Source: Bacteriovoracaceae bacterium UBA4097 (GTDB lineage Bacteria > Bdellovibrionota > Bacteriovoracia > Bacteriovoracales > Bacteriovoracaceae). Taken from it: a stretch of DNA of 64,000 nt. Shown piece by piece: positions 1 through 8,568 of this stretch; position 1 is the stretch's first letter, and each line of letters begins with the position of its first letter. The stretch is taken from the NCBI GenBank assembly GCA_002381765.1, contig DFXX01000037.1:62001-126000 (forward strand), read 5' to 3'. The notes below the pieces were generated by a model that saw only the letters and a list, made by a program, of their open reading frames with translations, ran no database searches and was not told where the DNA came from. Both the position numbers and the translations under genes were made by a program.

Positions 1-45
1 ATGCCCTTTCCTCTATGCCTTACCCCATGGCCCCGGGAGATCTTT

Positions 46-900
46 TTACGAGCATCCTTTTTTGAATTTAAGAAATTCCTGGATGAACTCATCTGATGAG
101 AGATGTTTAGTCATATCCTTTCCTAAAGTCATCATAGCTTCTTTATAAAAAGTAATTTCTTCCTCTGAGTTATCGAAGTTCTTGTGAATGGGCATACGAG
201 TGCGCCAGAACTTGTTTTGTGAGAGGTATTGAGGAAGAAACCGCAGAATATCTACAGCCGAAGAAGGCATGAGCCCAATGGAGATATGCATAGATTCAGC
301 TTGGGTCTTAGCAATATGCCACCAACCTGAAGGGATATAGAGCCAATCACCTTTCTTTAAGGTGACTTGAATTTCGATAGGAGTTTTCTCTTTCTCATAC
401 TCGAGATTTTTAGGAATAGAGCTGATGAGCGGATTTGGATGAACAGTATTTGGGCGTATAGTGTAGTGCTTACTTCCTCTTGTTTGTAGAATAAATACTT
501 CCTCAACATCATAATGCCAGCCAAAGGCATTATGCCCCTCCGGTGTGCAGTAGAGCTGGATATCGACTTCGGTATGAAAAGATTGGGCGAAATCTTGAGC
601 GAGATTTAAAAGTTCAGGGTGAGACTTCTCTGCATATCTTAAAAGAAGGGTATGACCTTTTTTATGATGCTCCAGGGCCTCATTATAGGAGAGTTCTACA
701 TAATCTTTAATAACCCTACCGTCCTGTACAATTCTTAAGACAGAGTTTTTTTTATTCATGACTTCTTCAACCACCTTCCAGTTAAGAAGGTGAAGCAGTT
801 CCTGGGCCCCCTTCGGCGAAGAATAGGGGATTTTTGTGAAATGTTTTTCAAGAAACATTTCCAGAGGTGTGTCTTGAAGGATCTTTTTTAGAATTTTCAT
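46..900 (-). CDS. JmjC/cupin-type Fe(II) oxygenase-like protein
   Basis: 284 aa. Resembles the cupin_4/JmjC-like 2-oxoglutarate-dependent oxygenases (the ribosomal-oxygenase type). A double-stranded beta-helix is suggested by the metal triad His129-x-Asp131 (in FGWHYDVEE) and distal His195 (in SGWWHIA), with GDWLYIPSGWWH being the usual distal strand. These enzymes hydroxylate proteins or small molecules using Fe(II), O2 and 2-oxoglutarate; the substrate here is unknown. It has no signal peptide and is probably cytoplasmic. There is no Shine-Dalgarno before the ATG; a TAGAAT -10 box sits 6 nt upstream, so the mRNA may be leaderless. Family assignment is fairly sure, substrate is not. Confidence 0.75.
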   Translation of the reverse strand: MKILKKILQDTPLEMFLEKHFTKIPYSSPKGAQELLHLLNWKVVEEVMNKKNSVLRIVQDGRVIKDYVELSYNEALEHHKKGHTLLLRYAEKSHPELLNLAQDFAQSFHTEVDIQLYCTPEGHNAFGWHYDVEEVFILQTRGSKHYTIRPNTVHPNPLISSIPKNLEYEKEKTPIEIQVTLKKGDWLYIPSGWWHIAKTQAESMHISIGLMPSSAVDILRFLPQYLSQNKFWRTRMPIHKNFDNSEEEITFYKEAMMTLGKDMTKHLSSDEFIQEFLKFKKGCS

Positions 901-906
901 AGAGGA

Positions 907-935
907 ATTCTAACGAAGATGCTTCCCATCGACTA
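907..935 (-). promoter_or_regulatory. Predicted promoter of the JmjC/cupin gene (leaderless)
   Basis: Reading the minus strand: -35-like TAGTCG (930-935), 17 bp spacer, -10 TAGAAT (907-912), then 6 nt to the ATG at 900. Transcription would begin at or next to the start codon. One of several similar arrangements in this window. Confidence 0.45.
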
Positions 936-942
936 TAAAAAA

Positions 943-1419
943 TCAGTCAAGATTTCCTCTACCTCTACTGAGGGAGAATCTTCCTGAACCCAAGAAAAAT
1001 ACGGCAATCGCACCCAAGAGATAAAGGGCATTAAGCTCCAGCATCCAGCCACCACCGGGCGATATCTTTAGAAAGTCTGAGGAGTGAACAAGAAGTATCG
1101 CCATCAACATATTAAAGGCAACTAGAAAGGCAGCTATTCTTACTTTCCATCCAATGATCATCATCGCAGGGCCAATGACTTCGCCCAAGAAAACACCGAA
1201 AGAGAAAAAAGCAGGAAGACCCACACTCATGAGAATTTGATCCACTTGTTCGGTACCAGTCATAAGCTTATTAAACCCATGTATCAGCATGAGACCACCG
1301 ATGGTGATTCTCAAAATAAAACATCCTACATCTACTTTCTCAAAGCGGACAACGTCGGTAATGTCGTAATCATTATTTGTTCGAACTCGTGAATGATTAA
1401 TATGTTCTGCTCTTTGCAT
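943..1419 (-). CDS. DoxX family membrane protein
   Basis: 158 aa from the ATG at 1419, chosen because AAGGAGGG lies just upstream; the longer frame to 1539 has no such signal and runs through the neighbouring terminator. DoxX/DoxD-type proteins are small four-helix inner-membrane proteins, some linked to thiosulfate:quinone oxidoreduction or thiol stress. Seen here: a short hydrophilic N-terminus, then hydrophobic segments, with the family-type GLMLIHGFNKL in the first helix and GxxLGEVIGPAMMIIGW later. It lies between the JmjC-like gene and a lipoprotein gene on the same strand, but both neighbours have their own signals, so it is probably monocistronic. Specific function unknown. Confidence 0.75.
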   Translation of the reverse strand: MQRAEHINHSRVRTNNDYDITDVVRFEKVDVGCFILRITIGGLMLIHGFNKLMTGTEQVDQILMSVGLPAFFSFGVFLGEVIGPAMMIIGWKVRIAAFLVAFNMLMAILLVHSSDFLKISPGGGWMLELNALYLLGAIAVFFLGSGRFSLSRGRGNLD

Positions 1420-1521
1420 ATGGCCCTCCTTCAATTCAGGTTTAGTTATATTAAAGGGCCAGGATGAAGAGGTCATGAGGGGGAGTGACGTTGACAAGAT
1501 TGGTCTACAGTGGTCTTGATG

Positions 1522-1550
1522 CAAAAAAAAAGGCCTCATTGCTGAGGCCT
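1522..1550 (-). terminator. Rho-independent terminator of the small lipoprotein gene
   Basis: Minus-strand hairpin with 8-bp arms AGGCCTCA/TGAGGCCT (1531-1550), 4-nt loop, followed by a run of eight or nine T on the minus strand (1523-1530). Sits 28 bp past the stop of the 60-aa lipoprotein gene. Confidence 0.9.
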
Positions 1551-1577
1551 CTTTTGAGTTACTTCTTTTTTTTGAAA

Positions 1578-1760
1578 TTACTCAGCTGCAGGAGCTTCTT
1601 CAACAGCTTCGTCCATTGGAGCTTCTTCAACAACAGCTTCTTCAGTTGCTGGAGCAGCTTGCTCTACAGTTGTAGATTCAGCAGGAGCTGCTTCTTCTTT
1701 TTTATTACAAGCAACAGCAAGAACCATAAGAGCAGCAGCGAGTACGAAATACTTAGACAT
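1578..1760 (-). CDS. Small Ala/Glu-rich lipoprotein
   Basis: 60 aa. Hydrophobic N-terminal helix ending in the lipobox LAVAC with the lipidated Cys at residue 18, then a low-complexity tail almost wholly of Ala, Glu, Pro, Val and Thr (very acidic, apparently disordered). The ATG has a good Shine-Dalgarno (AAAGGAG). It has its own strong terminator, so it is a single-gene transcript, likely well expressed. Small acidic lipoproteins are common in Bdellovibrionota envelopes, but no function can be assigned. Not homologous to Lpp by eye (no heptad pattern, no C-terminal Lys). Confidence 0.7.
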   Translation of the reverse strand: MSKYFVLAAALMVLAVACNKKEEAAPAESTTVEQAAPATEEAVVEEAPMDEAVEEAPAAE

Positions 1761-1907
1761 AAATTCTCCTTTATTATCATTCTTATTAAATTTGAATGAC
1801 TTAATTCCTGATTAATTACATATAAATTTATCGAATCTCTCGGCTCCCTGCAAGGGCCATGCTTAATTATTTTAATAGCTTGTTATTTTCTTCCCGACCC
1901 GACGGTG

Positions 1908-2738
1908 TCAATATTTTCTATTTACCTTGCGGCAAAGACTGAAGGCAAGTTTTTGAGGATAGTAAGCGGCTTCATTGATGAAGATAGGGTAAAGCTCTTC
2001 TTGTATATCATGGTCTATGCTTTCTCCTTTAAAGCTTTCGAAAGCAGTGAATCTTTCTTTAAGTGGATGAAAGTCCTGACCTTGAAGGTCCTTATGAATA
2101 TAAGCGGTGATCTTGCCTGCTTCATTTTCTGGGTAGTAAACATCTTTTACTTCTTCATAGATCTCAATACTTCCTGTTGAAGGCAAGGGATGAAGAGAGA
2201 GATGATTAAGAATACTTTCTAAGATTTCCAGAGTGGCCTTTAAGCATGTGGCCTCTAGTAAATTATTAGGCACGGGACCTACTTCGATCATAAGTCCATG
2301 GTCTGATTGGCTTCCTAAATACTTTCTTTTGGGATCTGGGGAGCCAATTACCCGGCAATTCTCAAGAGAGGTCGAAAGTTTGGCAGAGATATCAAGATTC
2401 AGAGGATTGTAATGAGTCACAATAACGGTTGAACCCATATTTGAGGTAGTGGTATGAAGATCGATGACAAAGCAAGGGGCCTCATCGATCTGTTTCTTTA
2501 TTTCTTTTGCGCGGTTGTGCTCATATGATTGAGCACGATCTTCGTGAAGGAATTGAAAGGCCCGATTCAGGTCCTCATCCTTAAATCTTTTCCCTAATTG
2601 ATGGGCCTCTGGATTAGCAAAAATAAAATGTAAATCGAGTTTGGGGAATTTCTTTTTTAGAGCTTCAGCATATTGAGTTACTACCGTGACTCCTGTGCAC
2701 TCATTTCCATGAGTTCCTCCAAATACCAGTACTCTCAT
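1908..2738 (-). CDS. Aspartoacylase / succinylglutamate desuccinylase family (M14-like) deacylase
   Basis: 276 aa. Zinc ligands of the AspA/AstE family are visible: His10 and Glu13 in GGTHGNECTG, and His95 in IDLHTTT. Also present are the substrate-site motif KDEDLNRAF (about 53-61) and the catalytic Glu152 in MIEVGPV. Known members hydrolyse N-acyl amino acids (N-acetylaspartate, N-succinylglutamate). The ATG overlaps the stop of the upstream ATP-grasp gene (ATGA), so the two are translationally coupled. This suggests it trims or recycles an acyl-amino-acid or peptide made by that ligase. The DLNR motif favours the aspartoacylase side, but the real substrate is not proven. Confidence 0.8.
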   Translation of the reverse strand: MRVLVFGGTHGNECTGVTVVTQYAEALKKKFPKLDLHFIFANPEAHQLGKRFKDEDLNRAFQFLHEDRAQSYEHNRAKEIKKQIDEAPCFVIDLHTTTSNMGSTVIVTHYNPLNLDISAKLSTSLENCRVIGSPDPKRKYLGSQSDHGLMIEVGPVPNNLLEATCLKATLEILESILNHLSLHPLPSTGSIEIYEEVKDVYYPENEAGKITAYIHKDLQGQDFHPLKERFTAFESFKGESIDHDIQEELYPIFINEAAYYPQKLAFSLCRKVNRKY

Positions 2739-4246
2739 TTCTTTTCCTCAATTCTGCGGACAAACTCATGAATGATATTGTGATAGAGATCCATTCCAGC
2801 AATGGCATCTTCCACATCTGAATCGATATTGGGGTTATCGTTGATCTCGATAATATAGGCCTTTCCGTCCCGCTCTTTAACATCGACACCATAGAGACTG
2901 TTGCCTACAAGGTGAGAAATTTTCAGAGCAGCATTCAGAACATATTTGGGTACTTTTGAGATAGGGAAGGTTTCGGCCCGACCAACCTGAACACCATTCT
3001 TTTCCTTCTTCTCATGATTGTAGATTTGCCAGTGGCCTTTGGTCATATAGTATTTGCAGGCATAGATTGCTCTATCGTTTAACACCCCAATTCTCCAGTC
3101 AAAATCCGTATAAAAATATTCCTGCGCGAGCAAGAGGGCCGTTTTTTTGAAGAGATCCTCTGTGACCTTGGTCAATTCTTCAATGGTTTTGACCTTATGA
3201 ACACCTTTTGAGAATGATCCATCCGGGATTTTAATGATCATAGGAAGGCCAATTTCTAGAACTGCTTGCTTTAGCTGCTCAGGATTGTCCTTACTGATGA
3301 CGATGGTTTTAGGAGCACTGATGTTGTTTGAGTGAAGAAGATTATGCATATAGATCTTATTTGTGCATCTTAAGATCGACATGGGATCATCCATCACCAC
3401 AAGTCCTTCGGATTCAGCTTTCTTAGCAAAACGATAGGTATGATGATTAAGTGCCGTTGTTTCACGAATAAAGAGAGCGTCGAATTCGGCAATCCTTGAG
3501 TAATCCTTCTTCTCAATCAGCTCAACCAAAACATCATTTTCTTTCCCGGCCTTAATGAAATTATTCAAGGCCTTCTTATCACTTGGGGGCATGGCATCTG
3601 CAGGATTGTGGAGAATCGCCAGATCATAGCGATATTTTTTCTTGGCCTTGGGCTTTCTCCAGATCTTGTTTGAATAATCATCCAAGGATGCCGCAAATTT
3701 ATCTTCATCGGTAGTGGAAAGAGCATTTAAACTACCAGTCCGGATACTCTTGATCTCCCATTTTTGATCCCATTCAAAATCAACATGAAGAATAGGAGCG
3801 GGGAAGAGATCAAAGATTTGACGGGCCACATCCTGAAGTTGTTCCTTTTCAGTTTTTCCAAAGTAAATGGAGATAGAAAATCCATCCCCCGGTGTTTGGT
3901 TTTTGAAGCCCTTTTGTATGGCCAGGTCAAGATCCTCTGTTTCTAGACTATAGAGAAAGGAGCGCGATAGGTCATTGATCGCCTTAATCGATGGGATGAC
4001 TGAATGACCTCGGGCCTCGGCCAATAGGGAGCAATAATAGCCATTACTGAGATATTTATAATTGCGACAAAGATTGATTATCTTGATGCGTTCGCTATTA
4101 CCTTTGGAATCGTAGAGATTTTCATCCCAGTTCACCAGATAATCCTGGGGTGTCATAAGTTGTTCGACAGGGTAATAAGAGTTCCAGTCTTTAAGCTTCT
4201 CTACAATGACAATAATTTTGGCCACAATCATTCCAAAGGTAATCAC
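2735..4246 (-). CDS. RLAN-domain RimK-like ATP-grasp ligase
   Basis: 503 aa. The N-terminal part (about 1-190) matches the RLAN (RimK-like ATP-grasp N-terminal) type. The C-terminal part (about 290-490) is a RimK-type ATP-grasp fold, with IIEINDNPN near the end providing Mg2+ ligands. Such ligases join an amino acid to a carboxylate through an acyl-phosphate. Pfam notes that RLAN ligases almost always sit beside a GNAT-papain-like peptidase fusion, which is exactly the divergent neighbour here. The downstream gene is an aspartoacylase-like deacylase in the same operon. The start is uncertain: a GTG at 4246 lies inside an inverted repeat, and the next ATG is at 4231; neither has a clear Shine-Dalgarno. 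Confidence 0.8.
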   Translation of the reverse strand: MITFGMIVAKIIVIVEKLKDWNSYYPVEQLMTPQDYLVNWDENLYDSKGNSERIKIINLCRNYKYLSNGYYCSLLAEARGHSVIPSIKAINDLSRSFLYSLETEDLDLAIQKGFKNQTPGDGFSISIYFGKTEKEQLQDVARQIFDLFPAPILHVDFEWDQKWEIKSIRTGSLNALSTTDEDKFAASLDDYSNKIWRKPKAKKKYRYDLAILHNPADAMPPSDKKALNNFIKAGKENDVLVELIEKKDYSRIAEFDALFIRETTALNHHTYRFAKKAESEGLVVMDDPMSILRCTNKIYMHNLLHSNNISAPKTIVISKDNPEQLKQAVLEIGLPMIIKIPDGSFSKGVHKVKTIEELTKVTEDLFKKTALLLAQEYFYTDFDWRIGVLNDRAIYACKYYMTKGHWQIYNHEKKEKNGVQVGRAETFPISKVPKYVLNAALKISHLVGNSLYGVDVKERDGKAYIIEINDNPNIDSDVEDAIAGMDLYHNIIHEFVRRIEEKK

Positions 4247-4262
4247 CAGATTTGACTGGTGA
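4243..4262. promoter_or_regulatory. Inverted repeat between divergent RimK-like and GNAT-C39 genes
   Basis: Perfect 7-bp arms TCACCAG/CTGGTGA with a 6-bp spacer in the 46-bp divergent intergenic region. A natural place for an operator controlling both directions. It also covers the candidate GTG start of the ligase, so an mRNA hairpin is an alternative. Confidence 0.35.
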
Positions 4263-4292
4263 AGTTGATGTTACATTAAGTACAATAGCAGA

Positions 4293-5477
4293 ATGAATTC
4301 TATCTTCAAAGGGGGCCAGAACTTGAAAAAAATTAATTCTTCTGCTCCCAAACCTCAGGTTTTTAAACCTGAGTTAGTTAAAATACGTAAGGCCCGCGTC
4401 TCGGATCTCCCTAAACTAGTGGAGCTTGAGAATGCTTGTTTTGATTATGATCAATTAAGCAGAAGAAATTTTCACTGGATGATTAAGCATGCTCACTCCA
4501 TCTTCCAAGTGATTGAATATGAAACCAAACTGATCGGGTATGGTCTGGTACTTATCAATTCGGGAACCAGTCTTGCTCGACTCTATTCCATTTGTACCTT
4601 AAAAAAGTTTCAGGGGCATGGTTTGGCCTCAAAACTTATCGCCACCTTAGAAACCCTGGCCTCAGATGATGAGGACTGCGCTTATTTGCGTTTGGAAGTT
4701 AGACCCGATAATAAGGGCGCTATTAAGCTTTACGAGAAGTTAGGTTATCGAAAATTTTCTAAGAAGGATGACTATTATGAGGATGGGGCACCGGCCCTTT
4801 GCTATGAAAAAAGAATTCGTGTTCTGAAGAAAAAATCTCGAGTGGAGATCCCTTATTATCAACAGGGCACAGACTTTACATGCGGCCCCTCTTGTCTCAT
4901 GATGGCCTTGAAAACTTTTAGTCCTAAGTTTGATATGTCTTTAACCACTGAACTGCAACTTTGGAGAGAGGCCACCACCATCTTTATGACTTCCGGACAT
5001 GGAGGTTGTGGGCCGCATGGTCTCGCCCTTTCGGCATGGAGAAGAGGTTATAAGGTTGATATGTATCTCTCTCATACCTCGGTTCTTTTTATCGATACAG
5101 TAAGAAGTCTTGAAAAAAAGAAAGTCATTGAGTTGGTTCATAAAGATTTTGAAAAAAAGATTTCAGATACCAACATAAAGGTCTTCAGGAAAAGACTGAC
5201 CTTGGTAGATGTGAAAGAGATCCTTAAGAAAGGTGGTATTCCCATCGTTCTCATTAGTACCTATCACTTTGATAATAACAGAGTGCCACATTGGGTTGTC
5301 ATAACGGCCTATGATGATGACTTTATCTACATTCATGATCCCGATCAGGTTACTCCTAGCGACTATGAAGGAGTCATCAATCGCGTGCATATTCCGATTC
5401 CTGATGAGCAGTTCTTAAAGGTCTCCCGATGGGGCAAGGATAAGGTGAGTGCAGCGGTAGTCATTTACAAGAAATAG
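4293..5477 (+). CDS. GNAT acetyltransferase - C39/papain-like peptidase fusion
   Basis: 394 aa. An N-terminal GNAT domain (about 30-172) carries the acetyl-CoA loop FQGHGLASKL (106-115). The C-terminal C39-type cysteine peptidase (about 185-394) shows Cys197 in TDFTCGPSC, His333 in VPHWVVI and Asp349 in IHDPD, so the triad looks intact. This fusion is the documented genomic partner of RLAN-RimK ligases, and here it is divergent from one. It may N-acetylate a peptide and cleave or condense it; substrate unknown. The true start may be the TTG at 4323, which has AAAGGGGG about 8 nt upstream, rather than the ATG at 4293. No signal peptide. Confidence 0.82.
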   Translation: MNSIFKGGQNLKKINSSAPKPQVFKPELVKIRKARVSDLPKLVELENACFDYDQLSRRNFHWMIKHAHSIFQVIEYETKLIGYGLVLINSGTSLARLYSICTLKKFQGHGLASKLIATLETLASDDEDCAYLRLEVRPDNKGAIKLYEKLGYRKFSKKDDYYEDGAPALCYEKRIRVLKKKSRVEIPYYQQGTDFTCGPSCLMMALKTFSPKFDMSLTTELQLWREATTIFMTSGHGGCGPHGLALSAWRRGYKVDMYLSHTSVLFIDTVRSLEKKKVIELVHKDFEKKISDTNIKVFRKRLTLVDVKEILKKGGIPIVLISTYHFDNNRVPHWVVITAYDDDFIYIHDPDQVTPSDYEGVINRVHIPIPDEQFLKVSRWGKDKVSAAVVIYKK

Positions 5478-5510
5478 CGCCTTACTCGGCCTGTCTGAAT
5501 TTTAATATTT

Positions 5511-5539
5511 TTAACAAAGTCTTAGCTTTTTCTTATAAG
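5511..5539 (+). promoter_or_regulatory. Predicted promoter of the FHA-domain gene (leaderless)
   Basis: -35-like TTAACA (5511-5516), 17 bp spacer, -10 TATAAG (5534-5539), then 8 nt to the ATG at 5548. No Shine-Dalgarno can fit, so a leaderless or nearly leaderless transcript is implied. Confidence 0.45.
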
Positions 5540-5547
5540 ATACCTAC

Positions 5548-6720
5548 ATGCGTATTGAAGTACTCATTAATCAAGTAGAGTCACACCTCTATCCCTTGTC
5601 ACAACCGAGGATAATGGTCGGGTCGAGTAGTAACTGCGATATTGTTTTAAATGCAGAAGGTGTCAGCCGCAAACATATTCTAGTGGTTTGTGAAGACGAT
5701 AATTACTTTGTCATTGATCAGGGAAGTACTAATGGGAGCTACATCAATGAAGAGAGGTTGACTCCTGGAAAGAAAGTTCCCTTCACGTCTTTTTTTCCAG
5801 TAAGAATAAGTGATGGCATACTGCTCACTCTTCTCAGTGATGATGCCACTCGAGGCCAGAGCATTGAGACTCTTAATGTGGATAAAGGTGAATCTTCTTA
5901 TCCAACTCTATCAAAAAAAGATCACTCGAAATCTTTCAAAACCGTGAGCTCCCTTAAACCGAGTAAAGCAGCTCAGACCAAAAAAGAGATTGAAGAAAAA
6001 CGTCACTCCAAGAATAGACCGAAAGCTAAAAATGAAGCCGATTCCAAGCTCTATCTAAGCCTGGTTGTTGCTGCTCTTATCATTGTAGTTGCTGCCTATA
6101 TTGAGTTATCAGATGATGTGGCCGATACGGGTAGGACGACATCTGCTTCCATTGAGAATCCGGTTGTTCCAAAACCGTCACCAGAAATTCAGGAAAAAAT
6201 AGCTCTCATCACTCAAAAGGAAGCCACCTCTAGAGAAGATTTAATTTCACTGATCAATGATCTTAAGTGTATTTCAGATAATGAAAAGCTTCTTTGCGAG
6301 ACAATTGCTTCGACTTCATCCAGAGGTTTAGGGGTCACGCAAATAGGAACAACGCTTAATATCTTTGTAGATGCTGATTTACTTATTGAGAAAAGTCTGG
6401 ATTACTTTGCTGCACCTAATGATGGGGGCCCTCAGTATGAAGTCTATGAGAAGCAAAGAAATCTCATCATGGTAGGACTCTTGTTAAAAGACGGGATAGC
6501 ACTTGATTTGAGGAATGAAAGGCTTAAAGATTTTAAGTTGGTCTTCGGAATATTCAAAAAAGAGGATAGTAAGAGGGAACTTCTCATAGCTTTTGCGGGA
6601 TATCCAGAAAGCATTCAAAAGCTAAGAGAAAAATTAACCGATCCTCTGTTTGACAACATTAAACAGTTTGGACTTAAAAACAAACTGGATGTTCTTAAGT
6701 CCTACATTCTTCTCTACTGA
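5548..6720 (+). CDS. FHA-domain membrane protein
   Basis: 390 aa. The FHA domain (about 20-92) has the phosphothreonine-binding signature: Gly25, then VSRKH (39-43) and STNGS (60-64). A basic, Ser/Lys-rich linker (about 110-165) leads to one transmembrane helix (about 168-185). The roughly 200-aa C-terminal part is not recognised and would be periplasmic if the FHA domain faces the cytoplasm. FHA domains read Thr phosphorylation, but no Ser/Thr kinase is encoded nearby. It ends 4 bp from the convergent cytochrome gene. A second, smaller FHA-plus-one-TM protein lies at 61037-61573. Confidence 0.75.
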   Translation: MRIEVLINQVESHLYPLSQPRIMVGSSSNCDIVLNAEGVSRKHILVVCEDDNYFVIDQGSTNGSYINEERLTPGKKVPFTSFFPVRISDGILLTLLSDDATRGQSIETLNVDKGESSYPTLSKKDHSKSFKTVSSLKPSKAAQTKKEIEEKRHSKNRPKAKNEADSKLYLSLVVAALIIVVAAYIELSDDVADTGRTTSASIENPVVPKPSPEIQEKIALITQKEATSREDLISLINDLKCISDNEKLLCETIASTSSRGLGVTQIGTTLNIFVDADLLIEKSLDYFAAPNDGGPQYEVYEKQRNLIMVGLLLKDGIALDLRNERLKDFKLVFGIFKKEDSKRELLIAFAGYPESIQKLREKLTDPLFDNIKQFGLKNKLDVLKSYILLY

Positions 6721-6724
6721 ATTT

Positions 6725-8398
6725 CTACAAGGTCTTGAGAAATTCTATAAGTTCAGATTTCTCCTGAGCTGTGTAAATTTCCTTGCCATCTTTCAAGAAG
6801 ATTTTCTCATCATGACCTGCATTAGAGAGACCTTCTTTAGTTGTATCATAGAAAAATTCCGGGTTTTTCATCCAACTCACTGGAGTTTTGTGAGCTAAAG
6901 GATACCCCACGCAGTCCTGGTCAAAATCAGCTTCCTTATCCACTGCTGGCCCAGCCCAGTAGGTCTTTGGACGCTGAGAGGCCCGAGTAAGAAGAGCGCA
7001 CAGATTAGGAATAGAGTTATTATGAAAGTACGGCCATCTTGACCAGATACCATCTAGAGGAGGTGGGACGTAGCCCTTTTGAGGCTCTACCACGGCATTT
7101 AAATTCTGAGAAATGGCCAGTCGATTTAAATCTTCGGCAAATTCATGCATTCCTAAATATCTCCCTGGATCAGTGCCCACGTTTTTAATAGGAGTTTTCA
7201 CGTGATAGCGGACATTTGAATTTTGCACCAGTTCACTCTTGCTCATGTTATGGGCATGAGGCTGATCCCAGGCCTTTTCATAGGTGCCGTGACACTTCTG
7301 GCAGGATTGAATGAAATGCTTTTGTCCTCTCTTTGCTTTTTCAATATCGATTGCATGCTCTCCGAAGAACTTCTCATATCGAGGAGACTTACTGGCAAAG
7401 ACAGCGGCCGTAAGGGCCTCGATCTCATGCTGAGCTGAATGCATCCACTCTTCTAGGAGATGCAAGTCAGTTCCTCGTCCAATTTCATTCCACAAAAAAT
7501 TAGTATGAACGGGATTGCCTGAAACAATCGATCCGTCCGAGAGCCAGCGGTTTTTATATTTCACATTCCACCATACGGCCGGCTTGGAATCGGCCACCAT
7601 CTTCTCCAGTTTATTTCTTCGGGGAAAACGATGAGAAAGTTCACTTCTCTTGGCGTAAGGGTCTTTCTCTCTTTTGGCAAGTGAGAGGGCCACTTGAGCA
7701 AGACTGGTATCAAGGCCCAGAACGACCGGCTCTTTTAGCCCAACATATTTAAGATTCTTCTTCGCCTTCTTAAGCATTAGTCTTTCATCTTCAGTAGCGT
7801 TGAGAGTTTTTTTGAAGACAAAGGAATTTACATAGGGAGCGAGCTGAGCGCCCTGCCGAAAAAATTCATTGGCCCGTGGAAATCTATTGGTGAGACCCAG
7901 AACTTTTACTCCAAAGAGATCAGAGACGTGGCAGGCAGCACATCCAAAAGTCAGCGCCTTTCCTTGATCGGTTTCTAAAAGCGTGGCCCCCATCGGAAGC
8001 TCCCTCTCGTAGTCCGAGAGCTGAGGGAAGGGGTTAGGGGTTTCAGATTGCTCGCTTTCAGGAAACTCATGCAGGCCCAACCAGTTAAAGACATCGTCCA
8101 TACTCCTGAAGGGAGAGACAACTTTGGCGAGCTTGTAGAGAAGTTGCCTTACAGGATCACTTGGCCCTGTTTCAAAAAATGTTACCAATGGAGTATAAGG
8201 AATTTTGAGATCACTGACAGTGACAGGATAAAAGAGGGCCTTTTTTCTGCCTTCCATTACGATGTTATGAAATTCATTCTCACTAAGTTGATAGATATTT
8301 TCACGGGGAGAGTAAATTTCTGCCTCTTTCGACCAATCGGGGGCAGCAAAGGCCGATAGAGAAGCTGTAAACAAAATAAAGCTAGTTAAGGTTTTCAT
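6725..8398 (-). CDS. RoxA-like di-haem c-type cytochrome
   Basis: 557 aa from the ATG at 8398, chosen because it starts a good Sec signal peptide ending SAFAAP; a TTG at 8434 would bury it. Two covalent haem sites are seen, CAACH (153-157) and CQKCH (366-370). The C-terminal PPPLDGIWSRWPYFHN-type motif is characteristic of the RoxA/cytochrome c peroxidase-related family, whose members are periplasmic di-haem dioxygenases or peroxidases. RoxA itself cleaves poly(cis-1,4-isoprene). Here the natural substrate is unknown; a long unsaturated lipid or an electron-transfer role would fit equally. It is a single gene with no obvious operon partner. Confidence 0.7.
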   Translation of the reverse strand: MKTLTSFILFTASLSAFAAPDWSKEAEIYSPRENIYQLSENEFHNIVMEGRKKALFYPVTVSDLKIPYTPLVTFFETGPSDPVRQLLYKLAKVVSPFRSMDDVFNWLGLHEFPESEQSETPNPFPQLSDYERELPMGATLLETDQGKALTFGCAACHVSDLFGVKVLGLTNRFPRANEFFRQGAQLAPYVNSFVFKKTLNATEDERLMLKKAKKNLKYVGLKEPVVLGLDTSLAQVALSLAKREKDPYAKRSELSHRFPRRNKLEKMVADSKPAVWWNVKYKNRWLSDGSIVSGNPVHTNFLWNEIGRGTDLHLLEEWMHSAQHEIEALTAAVFASKSPRYEKFFGEHAIDIEKAKRGQKHFIQSCQKCHGTYEKAWDQPHAHNMSKSELVQNSNVRYHVKTPIKNVGTDPGRYLGMHEFAEDLNRLAISQNLNAVVEPQKGYVPPPLDGIWSRWPYFHNNSIPNLCALLTRASQRPKTYWAGPAVDKEADFDQDCVGYPLAHKTPVSWMKNPEFFYDTTKEGLSNAGHDEKIFLKDGKEIYTAQEKSELIEFLKTL

Positions 8399-8473
8399 GC
8401 TGTCATCATTCCAAAGACTGAGCTGGGCAGTCAATCTCTCTTTTCTAACTCAGTAATTGGTATTGCGTGTTAG

Positions 8474-8492
8474 AAAAAAAGCCCAGGGCTTT
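8474..8492 (-). terminator. Intrinsic terminator downstream of the receiver-like gene
   Basis: On the minus strand a short 6-7 bp GC-rich hairpin (AAAGCC/GGCTTT around a 3-nt loop, 8478-8492) is followed by a T-run (8474-8480). About 100 bp past the stop of the gene at 8592-9140. Confidence 0.55.
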
Positions 8493-8568
8493 ATTGACGA
8501 GCTTTAGATTTTTGGAGAATGATGGAAAAGAAGTCATTAGCCATGATTTCATCTCCCAGAAATAATTG

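Noticed and set aside
1485..1799. Plus-strand frame of about 100 codons over the lipoprotein gene
   Set aside because: Antisense of the Ala/Glu-rich lipoprotein and its terminator, giving a Ser/Phe-rich shadow translation.
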